Shown: piece after piece, positions 22,586-33,635 of the stretch
Position numbering within the stretch: position 1 is the stretch's first letter
Layout of the letters: every line of letters starts with the position of its first letter
Origin: Amoebophrya sp. A120
Taxonomy: Eukaryota > Sar > Dinophyceae > Syndiniales > Amoebophryaceae
Assembly: GCA_905178155.1 (NCBI GenBank)
Contig: CAJINV010000001.1
Span: 16,244,142-16,308,141, forward strand
Direction of reading: 5' to 3'
Length of the DNA: 64,000 bases
Position numbers and translations under genes: made by a program
The notes under the pieces: generated by a model
Database searches by the model: none
What the model saw: only the letters and a program-made list of their open reading frames with translations
Told to the model about the DNA's origin: nothing

Positions 22586-22858
22586 GCGACTCTAGTGGTG
22601 AAAGTATGAGCTTCAATCTCCTACCGGGAGCGAGGGCGCTTTCTTTCTGGACCCTATCAATTTGCAACTACGGGCACAGGATTCCAGTGCTGAAAGTAGG
22701 AGCTTCGATCGTTTACCGGGGTCGTTTGCGCTCCTTTGAGGCTATGTATCAATTTAAAAGTGGAAGTGCGCGATTCCAGTGCTGAAACTACGAGCTTCCA
22801 TCGTCTTCCGGGTTCACGGGCGCTTTATTTCTCAAGCCTAATATCAATTTGAAAAATT
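22586..22858 (+). repeat. three tandem copies of a ~95-bp unit
   Basis: Units at about 22586-22685, 22686-22777 and 22778-22858 share GTGCTGAAAGTAGGAGCTTC-like starts, CTACCGGGAGCGAGGGCG-like middles and TATCAATTTGAAAA-like ends. They are diverged, so the array is not recent. The last unit's end overlaps the left terminus of the next inverted-repeat element. Confidence 0.75.
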
Positions 22859-23291
22859 TTCTCTGTGCATGCTGTGAACGGAGGTCGGCATCCTGATCGT
22901 AATCGTTGCAGATACGGTGCCGACTCATCTTTGCATTTGATCTCGATTTGCTCCTCCGTCCCAGTATCGACAGGCGGTGCGTTTGCTGCCGTTTGTTCAC
23001 GTTCTCTGAGCGGGGAGATGAATCACGGAGCGGAATTCTTGTGAGTGTAAAAGTTGCAAGACTTTTAGATCGTGATCTGCCAATTATACAAAATGAAAAT
23101 ATTAGTATTATGTGCGGGAGTTGTGCAGGTGCACCGCACGCGATGAGAAAAAGGGAAACGAATTTCCATTTGTGTCAGCAGGCCTCGGATTAGTCAAAAA
23201 ACATTCGCAAGGCCGGAGCAGCAGGGTATGCTGCGGAATACACGGATTCAACAACTGCACTAGCACGAAGATAATGTTTTCAAATTGATAT
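22846..23291. mobile_element. candidate element bounded by TATCAATTTGAAAA inverted repeats
   Basis: TATCAATTTGAAAA at about 22845-22858 is matched in reverse complement (TTTTCAAATTGATA) near 23278-23291. The termini resemble the TATCAA...GAA ends of the eEFSec intron element, and the length (about 445 bp) is similar. No exact target duplication was found and no exon border is known here, so it may be an introner relative or a coincidence with the tandem repeat beside it. Confidence 0.4.
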
Positions 23292-24388
23292 AGTGAACGC
23301 GAAGGACTCCAAGAGCATCGCGTCGATGGCAAAGAGTTGCGCTTTTTGCCTAATGTAGAATATAAAAGTATATGCCATTTTCAAAAAGTTTCGATGGCAG
23401 CTAGTCTAGAAAGTCAATTTGTTTCGATTTCTTGTTGTAATTCCTTTCTAATGATAGTCAGTAAGAGGTCTGAGCGGGACATCAACATCATGCACCAAGA
23501 AGAAGAGACCAGGCGCATTCCAATAGGACAATTGGATGGAAATTTGGAAATCTTCCACAGGGAGAGGTGCATCTGCGCGCACCTCCGACAGAAGCTTTTC
23601 TTCTGTACTAGCCTGCTCTTGCAGAAGCATGAGATGCTATTTCACCGCATACTAATCACCTGCTTTGTTTTGCATTCGGCAATTCTATGGTTGCACCAGC
23701 TTACTTTTAGGTAAACATACCCAGCACATGAATTTCACTTGACAAGGAGTAGAATGAAATACTAGGTTGTTGCCTGCCACGACCAGTAATAAAAGTGGCA
23801 AAATATAACTCTGGTGAGAGTACGTGCGTGAATTTGTGCGGAGCGATCTACGAGGAACCACTGCGGTATTAGTTCTTTTTCTATCAAACTGTCCCGGTGG
23901 TCCCCGAGTCGGAGCAGTCAAAACATAACCTGTGACTCCGTCTTGAAACGTTTCTCAAGCATGATGAATTTCGGTTCACTTCTGCAAAAACGCGCCTTGC
24001 CAGTAAGACCGCAAATCCGCGCAGGAGCTACCCAGAAAAGTGCGAAAAAACCTAAAACCACAAGGCCGAGCGGGAGCGCGTTGTCTTGAATATAACATAC
24101 TCTATTGATTGATTGCGCTTCTACATGAGAGCGCTTCTACATGAGAAACTTCTCAAGTTTTCCGCCGTGTTTTGGCATATTAAGGTTACGGCCGCGCCTT
24201 GTTGATCGCCAAGAACAGAGGCCGAATTCGATGCCTCCTGAAGAGTGCGCAATTCATCTATTGTCCAGGCAAAATCTTTTCCTCTGGGGAAATCAGGGCT
24301 GTCACTTTTTGGGTAGCAATCGCCGTTCGTGTGCTTGGCCCGTTTTTGCTGCTGCAAGGAAGTGAGAGGCTTGGTATTTGGATAGGAG
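23292..24388. other. non-coding stretch, probably intronic
   Basis: No module of the Cys-rich family is recognised. A 16-base tandem duplication (CGCTTCTACATGAGAG-like) lies near 24117-24148. Otherwise nothing is supported. Confidence 0.4.
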
Positions 24389-25068
24389 TGTGAATTATTT
24401 CCCCACTCCTTTGAATCACTTCCCCACGCTTCACCACCCGACCCGGGTCAGTGCCTCAAATCCCCTGCATCGCCTCCCCACCTCCCCCGCATTACCTCCG
24501 CGACAGCCGGAGCCGATGCAGAGCCGGCGATCAACTTCGTTGCTTAGGGCTTAGGGTTCGGCGTTTGGATCGTCGAGGCCAGACGGCGCCGCCGCGCCGT
24601 TTGACCTCGCTGACCCCCTTCTTCTCGCGCCGCCGCCGCTCTTCCCGTCCGTACTTATTGTGCGCCCGAGCGTTCTCCTATGTGTGGTTCGGCCCCCCAG
24701 TGTCGCGCCCCCGCGGTGCTCCCAGCGTCGCGTGTTTTTAAGTACAATACTGCGCTCCCCGTGTCGTGTCGTTCCATGATGTCCGCCCTGCCTCCTGGGC
24801 CTGCCACCTGGTGGCGCTCACAGACATAGGTAGGCACGGGGAGCGCAGATGCGGGCAGCATACTTAGAAGGTAGGCTCGCGGGGCGCAGCTGCGCAGCAG
24901 CGGGCGCCACCAACCACTCTTGCGGCTGGTGGGAAAGTGGGGCCTGACTCCCGCACTTCGTTCCCCAGCACTGGGGAAGTAAGGACTTCTCCATGTGAGG
25001 GGAAGCATTTCCCCAGGGCGGGGTTGTGGGGAGGTGGGGAAGTGATGCGTGGGGAGGTGATTCACAAC
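24389..25068. mobile_element. ~680-bp element with CCCCAC-rich terminal inverted repeats
   Basis: The left end reads TGTGAATTATTTCCCCAC (from about 24391). The right end, reverse-complemented, reads TGTGAATCACCTCCCCAC (to about 25066): 15 of 18 match, and further TCACTTCCCCAC boxes follow inward on both sides. The interior is GC-rich with no credible gene and contains CTTAGGGCTTAGGG. It looks like a non-autonomous inverted-repeat element; no clear target duplication was seen. Confidence 0.6.
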
Positions 25069-25446
25069 ATACCTAGCCCGGCATTTGTTTACCAAAAAAA
25101 GATGGATCAGAAATTGCTTAACAGTAAACCCGTGCGCCGCTTCTAGGTTCGCAAGACATTGAAAATAGGTGAGGCGGGTGGTCATTTGTTACACCAGGTC
25201 GAAAAAAGCTAGACCACTGACTTTTCTTTGCGGGCCGCAATGAATTAGAGTCGCGGCGCGTCCGGAGCATGTAGGGGCGGGCACGCTTCGCACCGAAAAC
25301 AACAAGCCGCCGCGGTTCGCGCGTTACCTTGTCGGGTCGTGCTAGTAAACCGGGTCGTGCTAGCGAGAATCTGAGCGCCCATACCCCGAGTCCAAAGAAA
25401 CGTAGCTTCACAGCTTGAAAGAAACGGTCTGAAGTCTAACTATGCT

Positions 25447-25496
25447 TTGGGTCGGCGCCCCACTTTAAGCTCCGTTGGGTCGGCGCCCCACGGATA
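25447..25496 (+). repeat. 17-base direct repeat
   Basis: TTGGGTCGGCGCCCCAC occurs twice about 30 bases apart. Each copy holds the palindrome GGCGCC. Just upstream (about 25332-25365) CGGGTCGTGCTAG is also duplicated. Function unknown. Confidence 0.6.
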
Positions 25497-25790
25497 ATGT
25501 TTCCAACACAACGATAAAATTACTCGTCTACGATTGAGGCGAGGACGAGAATTGTTGTATGTGCAGCAAAACAGGGACGAGTAGCTCTAGCTCTGACAAC
25601 ACCAGAAAATAACGAAGGCCTCACATGATGGATTTGTTTGTTTTGTATTGATATTTTCCTTTTCTTCCCTCGCTTTATTTCTCTAAAGGCTCGTGGGTAG
25701 AACTAGAAGGAGAAGCTGACTCTCATAAACGGTTACAACGGTTGTAACGGACAAAAATTTTATTGCATTTACAGACAAGCGCAGTTACAG

Positions 25791-25892
25791 TTTTTCTTTT
25801 TATCCAAAGACGAGGAAGCTCTTGAAAGTGAAGTCGATATTCACCCTCCACAAGGAACATGCCTGTTTCCGGCAAAAGAATTGCAGGACTAG
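25791..25892 (+). CDS. module F exon fragment, gene 1
   Basis: After GCAGTTACAG the frame reads FFFLSKDEEALESEVDIHPP and then QGTCLFPAKELQD. It resembles ALFYLSEPKTKQEHAEAELV in the possible second gene at 51.27 kb. The frame ends at a stop at 25890-25892, so a donor must lie earlier if the exon is real. Confidence 0.35.
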   Translation, partial: FFFLSKDEEALESEVDIHPPQGTCLFPAKELQD

Positions 25893-26223
25893 GCCTGTTG
25901 TCCTGGCAGTTCAACGCTGTGTGGAATTCTCCTGGGGTCGCCGCTCTTGTGGTGGACGTTTCAAGGCGCGTCGACAAACAGCAGAACGTCAGGCGAAGTG
26001 GCAAGACACGAAAGGCCAGCGCTGGTGCCACGACCGCAACTACCGCTACCACCATGGATCCGGCGATTGAGCTCAAGAAAGAACGAATTTGTGCTAAGCT
26101 TGACGACAAGATGGTTGGTGGACGCCGACGAGCATCTTGGTCCTTTATGTAGTGACGTCACGCACATGCTTCGTAGTTTTCTTTCAACGAGCCGCAAAAG
26201 ATGCTCGCCGATTTCTAAGCGGC

Positions 26224-26345
26224 AGAAGTGTTTTCTCGATCTTGATGAAATGAAGTTAAAACAGCACCTGGCCCTGTTTGCCTTTACCGTCAACGAATCC
26301 CAAGGGTGTTACCCCCTCGATACAGACCGGCAACAACGGCCCCGA
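26224..26345 (+). CDS. module F exon fragment (FAxxVxxxxxCYxxDT), gene 1
   Basis: Reads CFLDLDEMKLKQHLALFAFT, then VNESQGCYPLDTDRQQ. It aligns with AELVAFAQVLSNDSCYATDT at 51.3 kb, and more weakly with ELAAAQFLLRGTRSPYCDPV at 20.2 kb. The surrounding frame stays open to 26648, but the rest looks non-coding. Exon limits are unresolved. Confidence 0.4.
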
Positions 26346-27060
26346 CGAACTGCCAAAAGTGACGCAGGCAAGAGCGGCGCCCACAGCCGTGGCTTCTGGC
26401 TGTTCGGGGTGCCCGGACTTCGCTATAAAAAGTTCGCGGACAAGAATGACAGCGGCCCCCCATATGGTATGGGCCCTATTTTTGTGCATTGTAGACGACC
26501 GCGAGACCGGCCGCGACTTTTCGTCAGTCCAATAGCCTGCGTGTCTCGCGAGGGCCTCGCCGAGGAAAAAGAAAATAAAACGCAAAAAATACAGGGTTCG
26601 CCCCGAGACTCGCGATGCCATCTTGAAAAATTCCGCTTCCGCATTTAAGTGATTACAATTTTCCGTCCTATCGGGCCCGCTGCAGGACTCCCAAGCCGCG
26701 CCGGAGTTGGATTTTTCACGCAAGCCGATAAAGTCATAGTCGCCATACGCCAAACAGCTCGACTCTTGTTGTTATTTTGACTACACTTGCACAGATTCCA
26801 AAAGCGCGTGGTGTAACGCTATGAACGACGGCGCGGTGGTCGCGGGCCCAAAGCGGGGAAGTCCGCCAGCTTCGGTTGCTTCACCCACCGTGCGTGAAAC
26901 CGGTGCTCGGCTGTGCTTTCTTCGCTGGCCGCCTAGCCAGAGGCACACGCGTAGCAAAGACCTCTCGGGCCGCGTTCCCTACCATGCCCGGCTTCCGTCC
27001 GCTTTGCTGGTGCGAGCCTTCCGTCGCGCTTTTTGGCCCGAGGAAGAAAGAAAACGCCAG

Positions 27061-27331
27061 AAGCCTCACTACCTCCGCTCAGGCGGCTATATTCCACACC
27101 TACTATTATGGGGACAAAATTTACGATCCCAACAGTGTAGACACTGTAGCAGAATGCAAAAACGAACTTGACGATACGGGAGGAATAGTGTTCTCCTTTG
27201 GTGAAGAGGCAAAACTGCCTCCCGACTCCGGGCACTCCAGCTCCAACACGGGCTATTACTACCAAGACGGCAATAGTTTGTATATCCTGGGGGAAAACAT
27301 CACAGCCCCATACCCAAGATGGGGCAGCTAA
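27061..27331 (+). CDS. Cys-rich module A exon, second copy
   Basis: Reads TTSAQAAIFHTYYYGDKIYD, PNSVDTVAECKNELDDTGGI and VFSFGEEAKLPPDSGHSSSN. The core GDxxY...V..(V)xxCxxxLDxxGxGIVFSFG is shared with the 31.95 kb exon, where module B follows directly. Here a GC-rich tract of about 3.5 kb separates it from the next module B. It is either an exon before a long intron or the last exon of gene 1. Confidence 0.55.
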
Positions 27332-27559
27332 CTGCACATGCCCAGAAGCTTCGTGGCCTCCTTGTATCAGACTTACTTACCCTCGCAGTGCAAGCGTTCG
27401 TAGCTCTAAAAGCAGCAACACGTGCCATGCGCCACCGGATGTGCTGGGGAACACGGACTCAGGCAAAGTTTGGGCAGTCTACCCTGCGACTAACCTAGTG
27501 ACCCGCTACCACCGGTTGCCGGTCGGGCATTGTCGAGCCGCAACGGCCGGCAAGCACTG

Positions 27560-30500
27560 ACAAGATGAAAGGGCCAACGGACTCAGATTTGGCAGAGCGC
27601 CGCCATTTTCAGCAGCGCCACCGTGCTAGCAATAAGGCAGGCCTGCGTGGGTCTTGGGGCTTTGCTTTCGGTGGTGCCAGGTTGTTGGGCCGCTAAGGCC
27701 GAAGGGCGTTGCTTTCGGGGGATCCCGCCAGCGCCCGTCCTGTGATCGGCGCTCGCAGGTGGTAGATAGGCGACCAGGAAAAAGGGAGTGGCCCGCAGTA
27801 GTTTGCCAGAGAAGGGACGGCCAGCATCTTCATCGCTGGCCGTCCAACTTTTTTGCTGATTCCGGAAGCGCAGGCGGACAAACTGCCATGGGCCGCACAC
27901 GAATGGAATGGACCGCCGGAAATCGCGGGGGCGGGGGAGGCGCCGGAGAAGCAGCAAGGCGGGCGCACCCCCGCGCCGCCAACGCCCTTGCCACAGACGC
28001 GTCCGCCCCGCGACCGGCTTTGGTTGTTCGGCTTCGGCAACCGCTCCGGGCAACTGCCCCGCGCGGCCTCGGGCCTGGCGGCTTTTTTGCCATTTCCCGC
28101 GAAAAGGGCCGGCAGCGCCTAGGCAGGCGGGGGCGCTTTGCGGCATTGAAAGGCTGCGGCTTTTAGATTTGGGGAAAAGTGGGACCCCCATCCGCCCGCG
28201 CGCTGGATGAGCCGGGGAAGGGCCGCCCCCGCGCTATCCTACCTGCCACCGGCGGGAAGCACCGGTATAGTCTCTGAAACGTGGCCTTGCGCCGCCACCA
28301 CCTTGACGGCCAGGACCAAGGCACGCCGGCCCGCCGTCGGTGCTTCCTTGTGGTCTTTTGCGGCAGCCTTTAAATGTGGCGCGCGGGACACTACTAGCCG
28401 GCCCGCAGGCCATCCGGATTTATTGAATAAAGGCAAGCGCAAGCATAGCGTCTGCAGGGATTTCTCACGCAAAGGGCGCGCCAAATACTTCAGAAAACCC
28501 ACCCGCCGGCCGCGCGGGGAGATTGAGAGTCCTCTCGCCCTGTGCCCCAAGAAAGGTGCGCGGATACCAGGGAGCCCAGAGAGCCCGCCGCCGCCCCCGC
28601 AGAAACCGTGCGCCCGCGAGTTTGCCAAAAGCGGCAGCACAGTCCAAGCGAAGCGCGAGGGCCTCACCCGGCCCCGTCCCTCTCTCGTTTCGCTTTTTGC
28701 GGGCGGGCACTTACGCCGAAGCAGAAGCACCATCCAAAAGCACGCGGGCCGGAAGCGGCATGAAAAACCCGGCAGGCAAAAGGAGAGCGCGCGAAGCCGC
28801 CGCCAACTCCCCCACGATCGAAATAGATACGGCCGGGGTGACTGTGGCGCGCGCGCGCCGACTTGTCGCGCTTCGCCATGTTAGAATGACGGCCCGAGGG
28901 TTGGGACAGGAGTGCCCCCGATATTCAGGGCGCTACAAGAAGGAGGGGGAGCGCGCGTGGCGTATTGATTTCGCCAGCCCTTTTCGGGTGGCCGGTTTGC
29001 AGCGCGCCGAAAGGCCGGGCCATGCATGGTATGGATGCGTTGCATTGGTTCCCGACATGCGACGCGTGCTCCGTTGCTCGCGCGCGCGGTGCCGCCTCGA
29101 AAGCAAAGGCGTCGCTGTTGCGTGAGTGCGAATGCCGAACTGCGCGCGGCCACCGCGCGGCCCGAGAAAGTTTTCCCGTTGTGCCCCCACCCCGATCCCC
29201 GCGCGCGCAGGGCGCGCCCTGAAAGCGGCGCGCCATTTCACACACATTCCCGCCGAACGGCCCGCGCGCGCGCAGCGTGCGGCCGAAATGAATTCAGCTG
29301 TCGCGCCTGCGTGTGGCGTCGCCCGGCGCGCACCTTTCGACGTCCGCCCACATGTGCCAACAAGCGGGCAGAAGTTGGGTAGGCCAGCCCGCCGCGGCAA
29401 GCACTATCATGGAGGCGAGCGGGCGCCGCGCTATTGTGGTAAGCTCTGGGAATAGGCTGGCTGCGGCCGCTTTCCTCTCGGGCATGCCTGCGATGGCGCC
29501 GGGCATTTACCGAGGTAGGTGCGCGCGCGCAGCTCGGAGCACTGTGGTGGCCAGTCTGTCGCGCAGGAGGGGCGGTCCAGGCGGGCGGCCCGTGGCGCGC
29601 AACGTTTTGCCTAGCCTGCGGCGGTCCGATTGATCAGATTCATGAAGGGGCCAGCCAATTTGCTGGGAGCGGCCGGCATGCGAAAAGCAAACAAAGAAGC
29701 GGCGTGCGCGCGATAACTGTCTCGGCTTGTTGCGCTCCTCGCTTCGCGCGCTCAGTGTTCTGGCTGCGCCTGAGCAGAAAAGGCGCAAAGGCCTCGCGGG
29801 CGCGCACATTGATTGCGCAAAGGCATCCGGCGAGCGCGCTCGTCTTCCGCCCCGCTACACATTGCAGCGCTTCGCAGTCTGGCGCGCTGGTTCTGGCTCT
29901 TAGCTTGTAGGCCCGGCGTTCTTCGCAGTGGCCTTCCTGCGCGGCGAAGGTTCTCCGCCTTACTGCCCAGCCAAGCAAGCAGTCCCGGTAGTGGCGAGCA
30001 GCGCCACGCACGCTAGTATGGCGCAAGTGTGGGGCCTGTTGTTTTCAACACACACGCAGACCGCCGGCATGTTTAGGCTTCGGCATAAGTACCCGGGCCC
30101 TCCGCCTCCGGCAAAGAAAGACGGCGCCTGGCCACTTCGCAGAGGCGATACCGGGACGGCCCGCCGGCGGATAGGAGCTCCCGCGCTGCCCCACTCTTTA
30201 GTAGCTCGGGCCGCTTTCGAACCGAATCGCCAGCGAAAACAACCGCCGGCCGGCTGATTGAAAAAAGCGCCGGCCCGCAGGTGGGCCGGCAAGTGGCGCC
30301 CCTCCGAGGCGCCCGCCGCCTCGGGTTCTGGCGGTTCGTTTTGAGGGTCTAGAGCCTGGCGAACAAGATGGGGGCAGCGCGAAAAACGCACCGGGGCCGC
30401 GCGGTGCGCGACGCGCGCCAGTTTTGGCGTGCGCCTGAGACCCGCAATCGCTGGCAATAAGTAGCGGGGGGCACTTCAGAAGCGGGCTTGGGGCCAAAAG

Positions 30501-31060
30501 CCAAGTGTGTCTTGCTAAAAAACGAAACAAAACGCGCGCGCCCAGAAGCTGGAAACCAATCCGCATGCTTTGGGCCTGATTTGAGACGCCTCTCCCTCGG
30601 GTCGGCCCTTGCTTCGCGGTGGGGGCCCTGGTGTTGCTAATGCATGTGGCGAAGGGAACCCAAACGGCCGGCAACTGAGGGCCGGGCCTTTCATCGGCCA
30701 GCGGCCGCGCCGTCGTGCCTCCCGCCGGCCGTGCATGGCACTAGGCTTGGTGGAATGGCGGGCATGCAGCAGGAGGATGCGCCCGCTTTCAGATTGGGAC
30801 AAGACAAAAAAAGCGCGGCGCCCTCATTGCCCCCGTTGTGGTTGCTATTATTGGTAGGCCAGCTGAGGAAGCGGCTCGCTGAGTTTGGCAATGCTTCGCC
30901 CGGGGAAACAAGGAAGAGCCGGAAAAGCGAAAACGCGGGACAGCTCTTTTGCAGTCGGCTTCACAAGCCACCAAAGGCGCCTGGCTCTCTGAGTTTTCTC
31001 GAGGTGCCGGGCCTAGCCAACACAGACACAGGGCGGCGGCGAAAGGTCTGCCACCACCAC
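27560..31060. other. GC-rich degenerate repeat tract, no credible gene
   Basis: Very rich in CCGGC and CGCGCG, unlike the flanks. Many long overlapping open frames in all six frames reflect lack of stop codons at high GC; none carries a family motif. A box AATCCGCATGCT...GGGC near 30557 recurs at about 34456 and, diverged, at 34615, linking this tract to the second GC-rich tract. A diverged copy of sequence at 31.08 kb lies at 27.65 kb, so the tract is roughly bounded by direct repeats. Confidence 0.6.
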
Positions 31061-31064
31061 CACC

Positions 31065-31600
31065 ATGCCGGCACTAAGATTCTGGGTCCTGGGGCTTTCA
31101 GTGGTGCTAAGCTGCTGGCCCGTTAAGGGCTTCGGGCATTCGTCGGGTCTTGTTGACCAAAAACAGAACGCATTCAGGCAGTCGACTGGCTTAGACTCGT
31201 CAAGCCCATATGGGGCCGCGATGTTTTTGCGCGGGATATCCGCCGACCAAGAGACGAAGTGCCGAGTCGCCAGCAGGGCGCACGGAGATAGGAATCAAAT
31301 TAAACAGAAAAACCCTGGCACTTGGGAAGACTGGAAGAACCTTGCGCCGACGACCGTCACTGGCCACACTGCTTACCGGAAATGCGTTTCCGCGTTAGAT
31401 CCAAACTCGCCTGTTGACTACTACATGTTAAACGAGGTGGAAACGCAAGACACCTACGATCCAGCACTCTGCGTCTACGCAGAAGACATTTTTCTCACCG
31501 ATGCTGAAAAAACCCAGAGTCATTGCCCCCCCACAACGACGACCACAACTACTACAACTTTCAACGTGGTTCCTTACTTAAAGGATCAAAAAATTTGTGG
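31065..31600 (+). CDS. Cys-rich gene 2: possible signal peptide plus module B and poly-Thr
   Basis: ATG at 31065 gives MPALRFWVLGLSVVLSCWPV, then KGFGHSSG: a credible secretory signal peptide. The same frame continues with ETKCRVASRAHG, WEDWKNLAPTTVTGHTAYRK, CVSALDPNSPVDYYM, and DTYDPALCVYAEDIFLTDAE-KTQSHC followed by a run of nine Thr. A splice near 31565 is expected. Either this is the start of a second gene, or the hydrophobic stretch is intron sequence and the exon begins later, continuing gene 1. The nucleotide match of the signal region to 27.65 kb warns that it might be repeat-derived. Confidence 0.55.
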
Positions 31601-31884
31601 AAAAAAGGAAAACGCAATGACTATGGCCTCCTCAGCTTTTACATTCTCAGCTGGCACGCCCCTGAGAGCGCTTGTCATGGCAAACCAGCAAGAGAATAAA
31701 AGCACGACATTCTGTGCCGGTCGCATGACAAATTTTGGAAAGATTTCGATCCTATCTGAGGCTTCTTAAATATGTGATGTGTGGATTGATAAACATGAAG
31801 ATGGGCATGGGGGAGGAGATGCTGGCACAGATCTGGCATGATGAATGTATCGGCTAATATGTAACACTTACACTCAATGAATGT

Positions 31885-32514
31885 GTGCCAGTTGAGGAGG
31901 CCATAATTATAGGAGGACGACGACGCAACGACAACGGCGTCTATGGTAGTGACGGTACTTGCTACCAATATGGCGCACCAATTGTTTACGGCGACGCGAC
32001 CTACGAGACGGTGACAGATCCTCTGACGTGTTTACAGAAGCTGGATGAAAAAGGTACCGGAATAGTATTTTCTTTCGGTGGAGACAAAAAAACGCCCGGC
32101 AGTCCATCAATGACCGGCAGCAACCACGCTACCGCAACACAGTGTAGAATCGCGAACGTAGCAAATTACCCCACGCAAGGGACTTACGCAGACTGTGATC
32201 AGGAAGACTGGCTGGATACTGCGGATCGGGCGGTGGACAAGCACGTTGCCTACCGAAAATGCGTCTCCTCTCAAGATCCCACGTCAGTTGTTGACTTCTA
32301 CATGTCTGGCAATGCGCAGGTGGAAGATACCTACGATCCAACGCTTTGCGTTTACGCCGAGGATATTTTCCTCACCGCCGCCGAGAAGACCCAAAATCAT
32401 TGCCCCACCACAACCACCACATCAACCACCACTACAACAGAGCCCGTAGATGTCAAATGCGATGGCATTGGCAACGAGATGGTCCACTTCAACAACACGC
32501 TATCCAATGTGTAA
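31885..32514 (+). CDS. Cys-rich modules A, B, Thr linker and C in one exon
   Basis: The longest uninterrupted piece of the family. In order: module A (VYGDATYETVTDPLTCLQKL, then DEKGTGIVFSFGGDKK), module B (ATQCRIANVANYPTQGTYAD, HVAYRKCVSSQDPTSVVDFY, DTYDPTLCVYAEDIFLTAAE, KTQNHC), an 11-residue Thr/Ser linker, and the start of module C (EPVDVKCDGIGNEMVHFNNT). It ends at a GTGTAAGT or GTAAGT donor near 32510. This exon fixes the true module order. Probably secreted or surface-exposed; no known domain is recognised. Confidence 0.75.
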   Translation: MPVEEAIIIGGRRRNDNGVYGSDGTCYQYGAPIVYGDATYETVTDPLTCLQKLDEKGTGIVFSFGGDKKTPGSPSMTGSNHATATQCRIANVANYPTQGTYADCDQEDWLDTADRAVDKHVAYRKCVSSQDPTSVVDFYMSGNAQVEDTYDPTLCVYAEDIFLTAAEKTQNHCPTTTTTSTTTTTEPVDVKCDGIGNEMVHFNNTLSNV

Positions 32515-33149
32515 GTGCATCGGTGTACTAGATATCAACCTGGTGCGAAAAAACTGTAATGTAGAAGGGGTGATCTAGCAAGATGCCATTGTCATGGCGA
32601 CACTGAAATGATGATAAAGGTCAAGAATGCATGTCGAAGTCGATTCGCTTGCCATTTCCTTTGCTGAATGAGCCGACTTGAACTTGAGTTTCATACTTTG
32701 CGCCCTCCACTATAAGATCAGAATGCCCTTTCCCGTAGTTGCTATTGTTATTGAGGGACAAGTAGGAGAAGGAAATGGCGCACCTATGATTAACACTCAA
32801 GAGCAAGCACCTGCCTGACGGTTCTCAAATCCACCTTCCGCAGCAGGCGAAAAGCACAGCCACTAAAGACGACACTGACGCCCTACCTTCGTTTTATTCT
32901 ATGCAGTGCACATATTTCTGGGCATTGAACAGTACAGCGAGCCTGGAGTAGACAACGAGAAAAATCTGTCTTGCACAGTCAGCAAAAGTGTGCGCCGTTC
33001 TCTCCGGACGAAGGAGGCACTCCTCATGCAGATCGGGCATGGAGAGGCATCCGCCGCTCTTGTCATGCTCTGCATGCACTCCAGGCCTTCTTGCAGGTCC
33101 AACGTAAGTATTCTTGGCAAATGTCTCCACTTTTTCAGGCGCAGACATA
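32515..33149. other. intron between two module C exons
   Basis: No family motif or other gene is visible. The flanking exons carry the two halves of module C, so this is most likely intron. Confidence 0.5.
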
Positions 33150-33260
33150 TTTGCAATTGATATGGTCACAGCCGACGTCATTTGGATATGCGATCAGATG
33201 ACTCAAAACGGGGCCGCCTTTCGGGGTTATGACGCGGATGAAAATCGCGGCCGCGCTTGG
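33150..33260 (+). CDS. module C second half, gene 2
   Basis: Reads FAIDMVTADVIWICDQMTQN, then GAAFRGYDADENRG. TADVxWICDQxTQNGA is nearly identical to the 21.1 kb exon. It follows the CDGIGNEMV half at 32.46 kb after an intron of about 0.6 kb; exact splice sites are unresolved. Confidence 0.6.
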
Positions 33261-33635
33261 TCTCGGTTAAGTAAATTTTTTCTGTGGTCGCACGTGGGTG
33301 TATCTATTGAGATTTGCGCAAGATTTTGCACTTTGCGTGCTTCGACCCACGGATGACGGAGATGCTGGTCGCAGGATAAGTAAATATTAATAGTAGCGCG
33401 TGCACCTTCGCACTCGATAATTCTCGTGATACATTAGTTTAGAACAGGAATTCAGGCCCCTGGGCCTAGCCTATGCAGTACGCCACGTGCAACTGAAACA
33501 AGCACAGGCACAATAACAAACGTGGCTAGCGCACCAACCTGAGCGTCGTCGTTCGTCTGAAAAAGAACTTGCGCGCCAAGAATATCGCCGAGGGCTGAAT
33601 AAGTAAGATTTGTAAAGCGATTTTTTCTTTATGCG
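33261..33635. other. non-coding, presumed intron
   Basis: Nothing recognised between the module C exon and the second GC-rich tract. Confidence 0.4.

Noticed and set aside
24541-24565. CTTAGGGCTTAGGG as an internal telomere
   Set aside because: Only about two imperfect units; too short to call a telomeric repeat.
27583-30802. Many open frames of 100-225 residues on both strands
   Set aside because: High GC removes stop codons. The frames overlap in several phases, have biased composition and no family motif.
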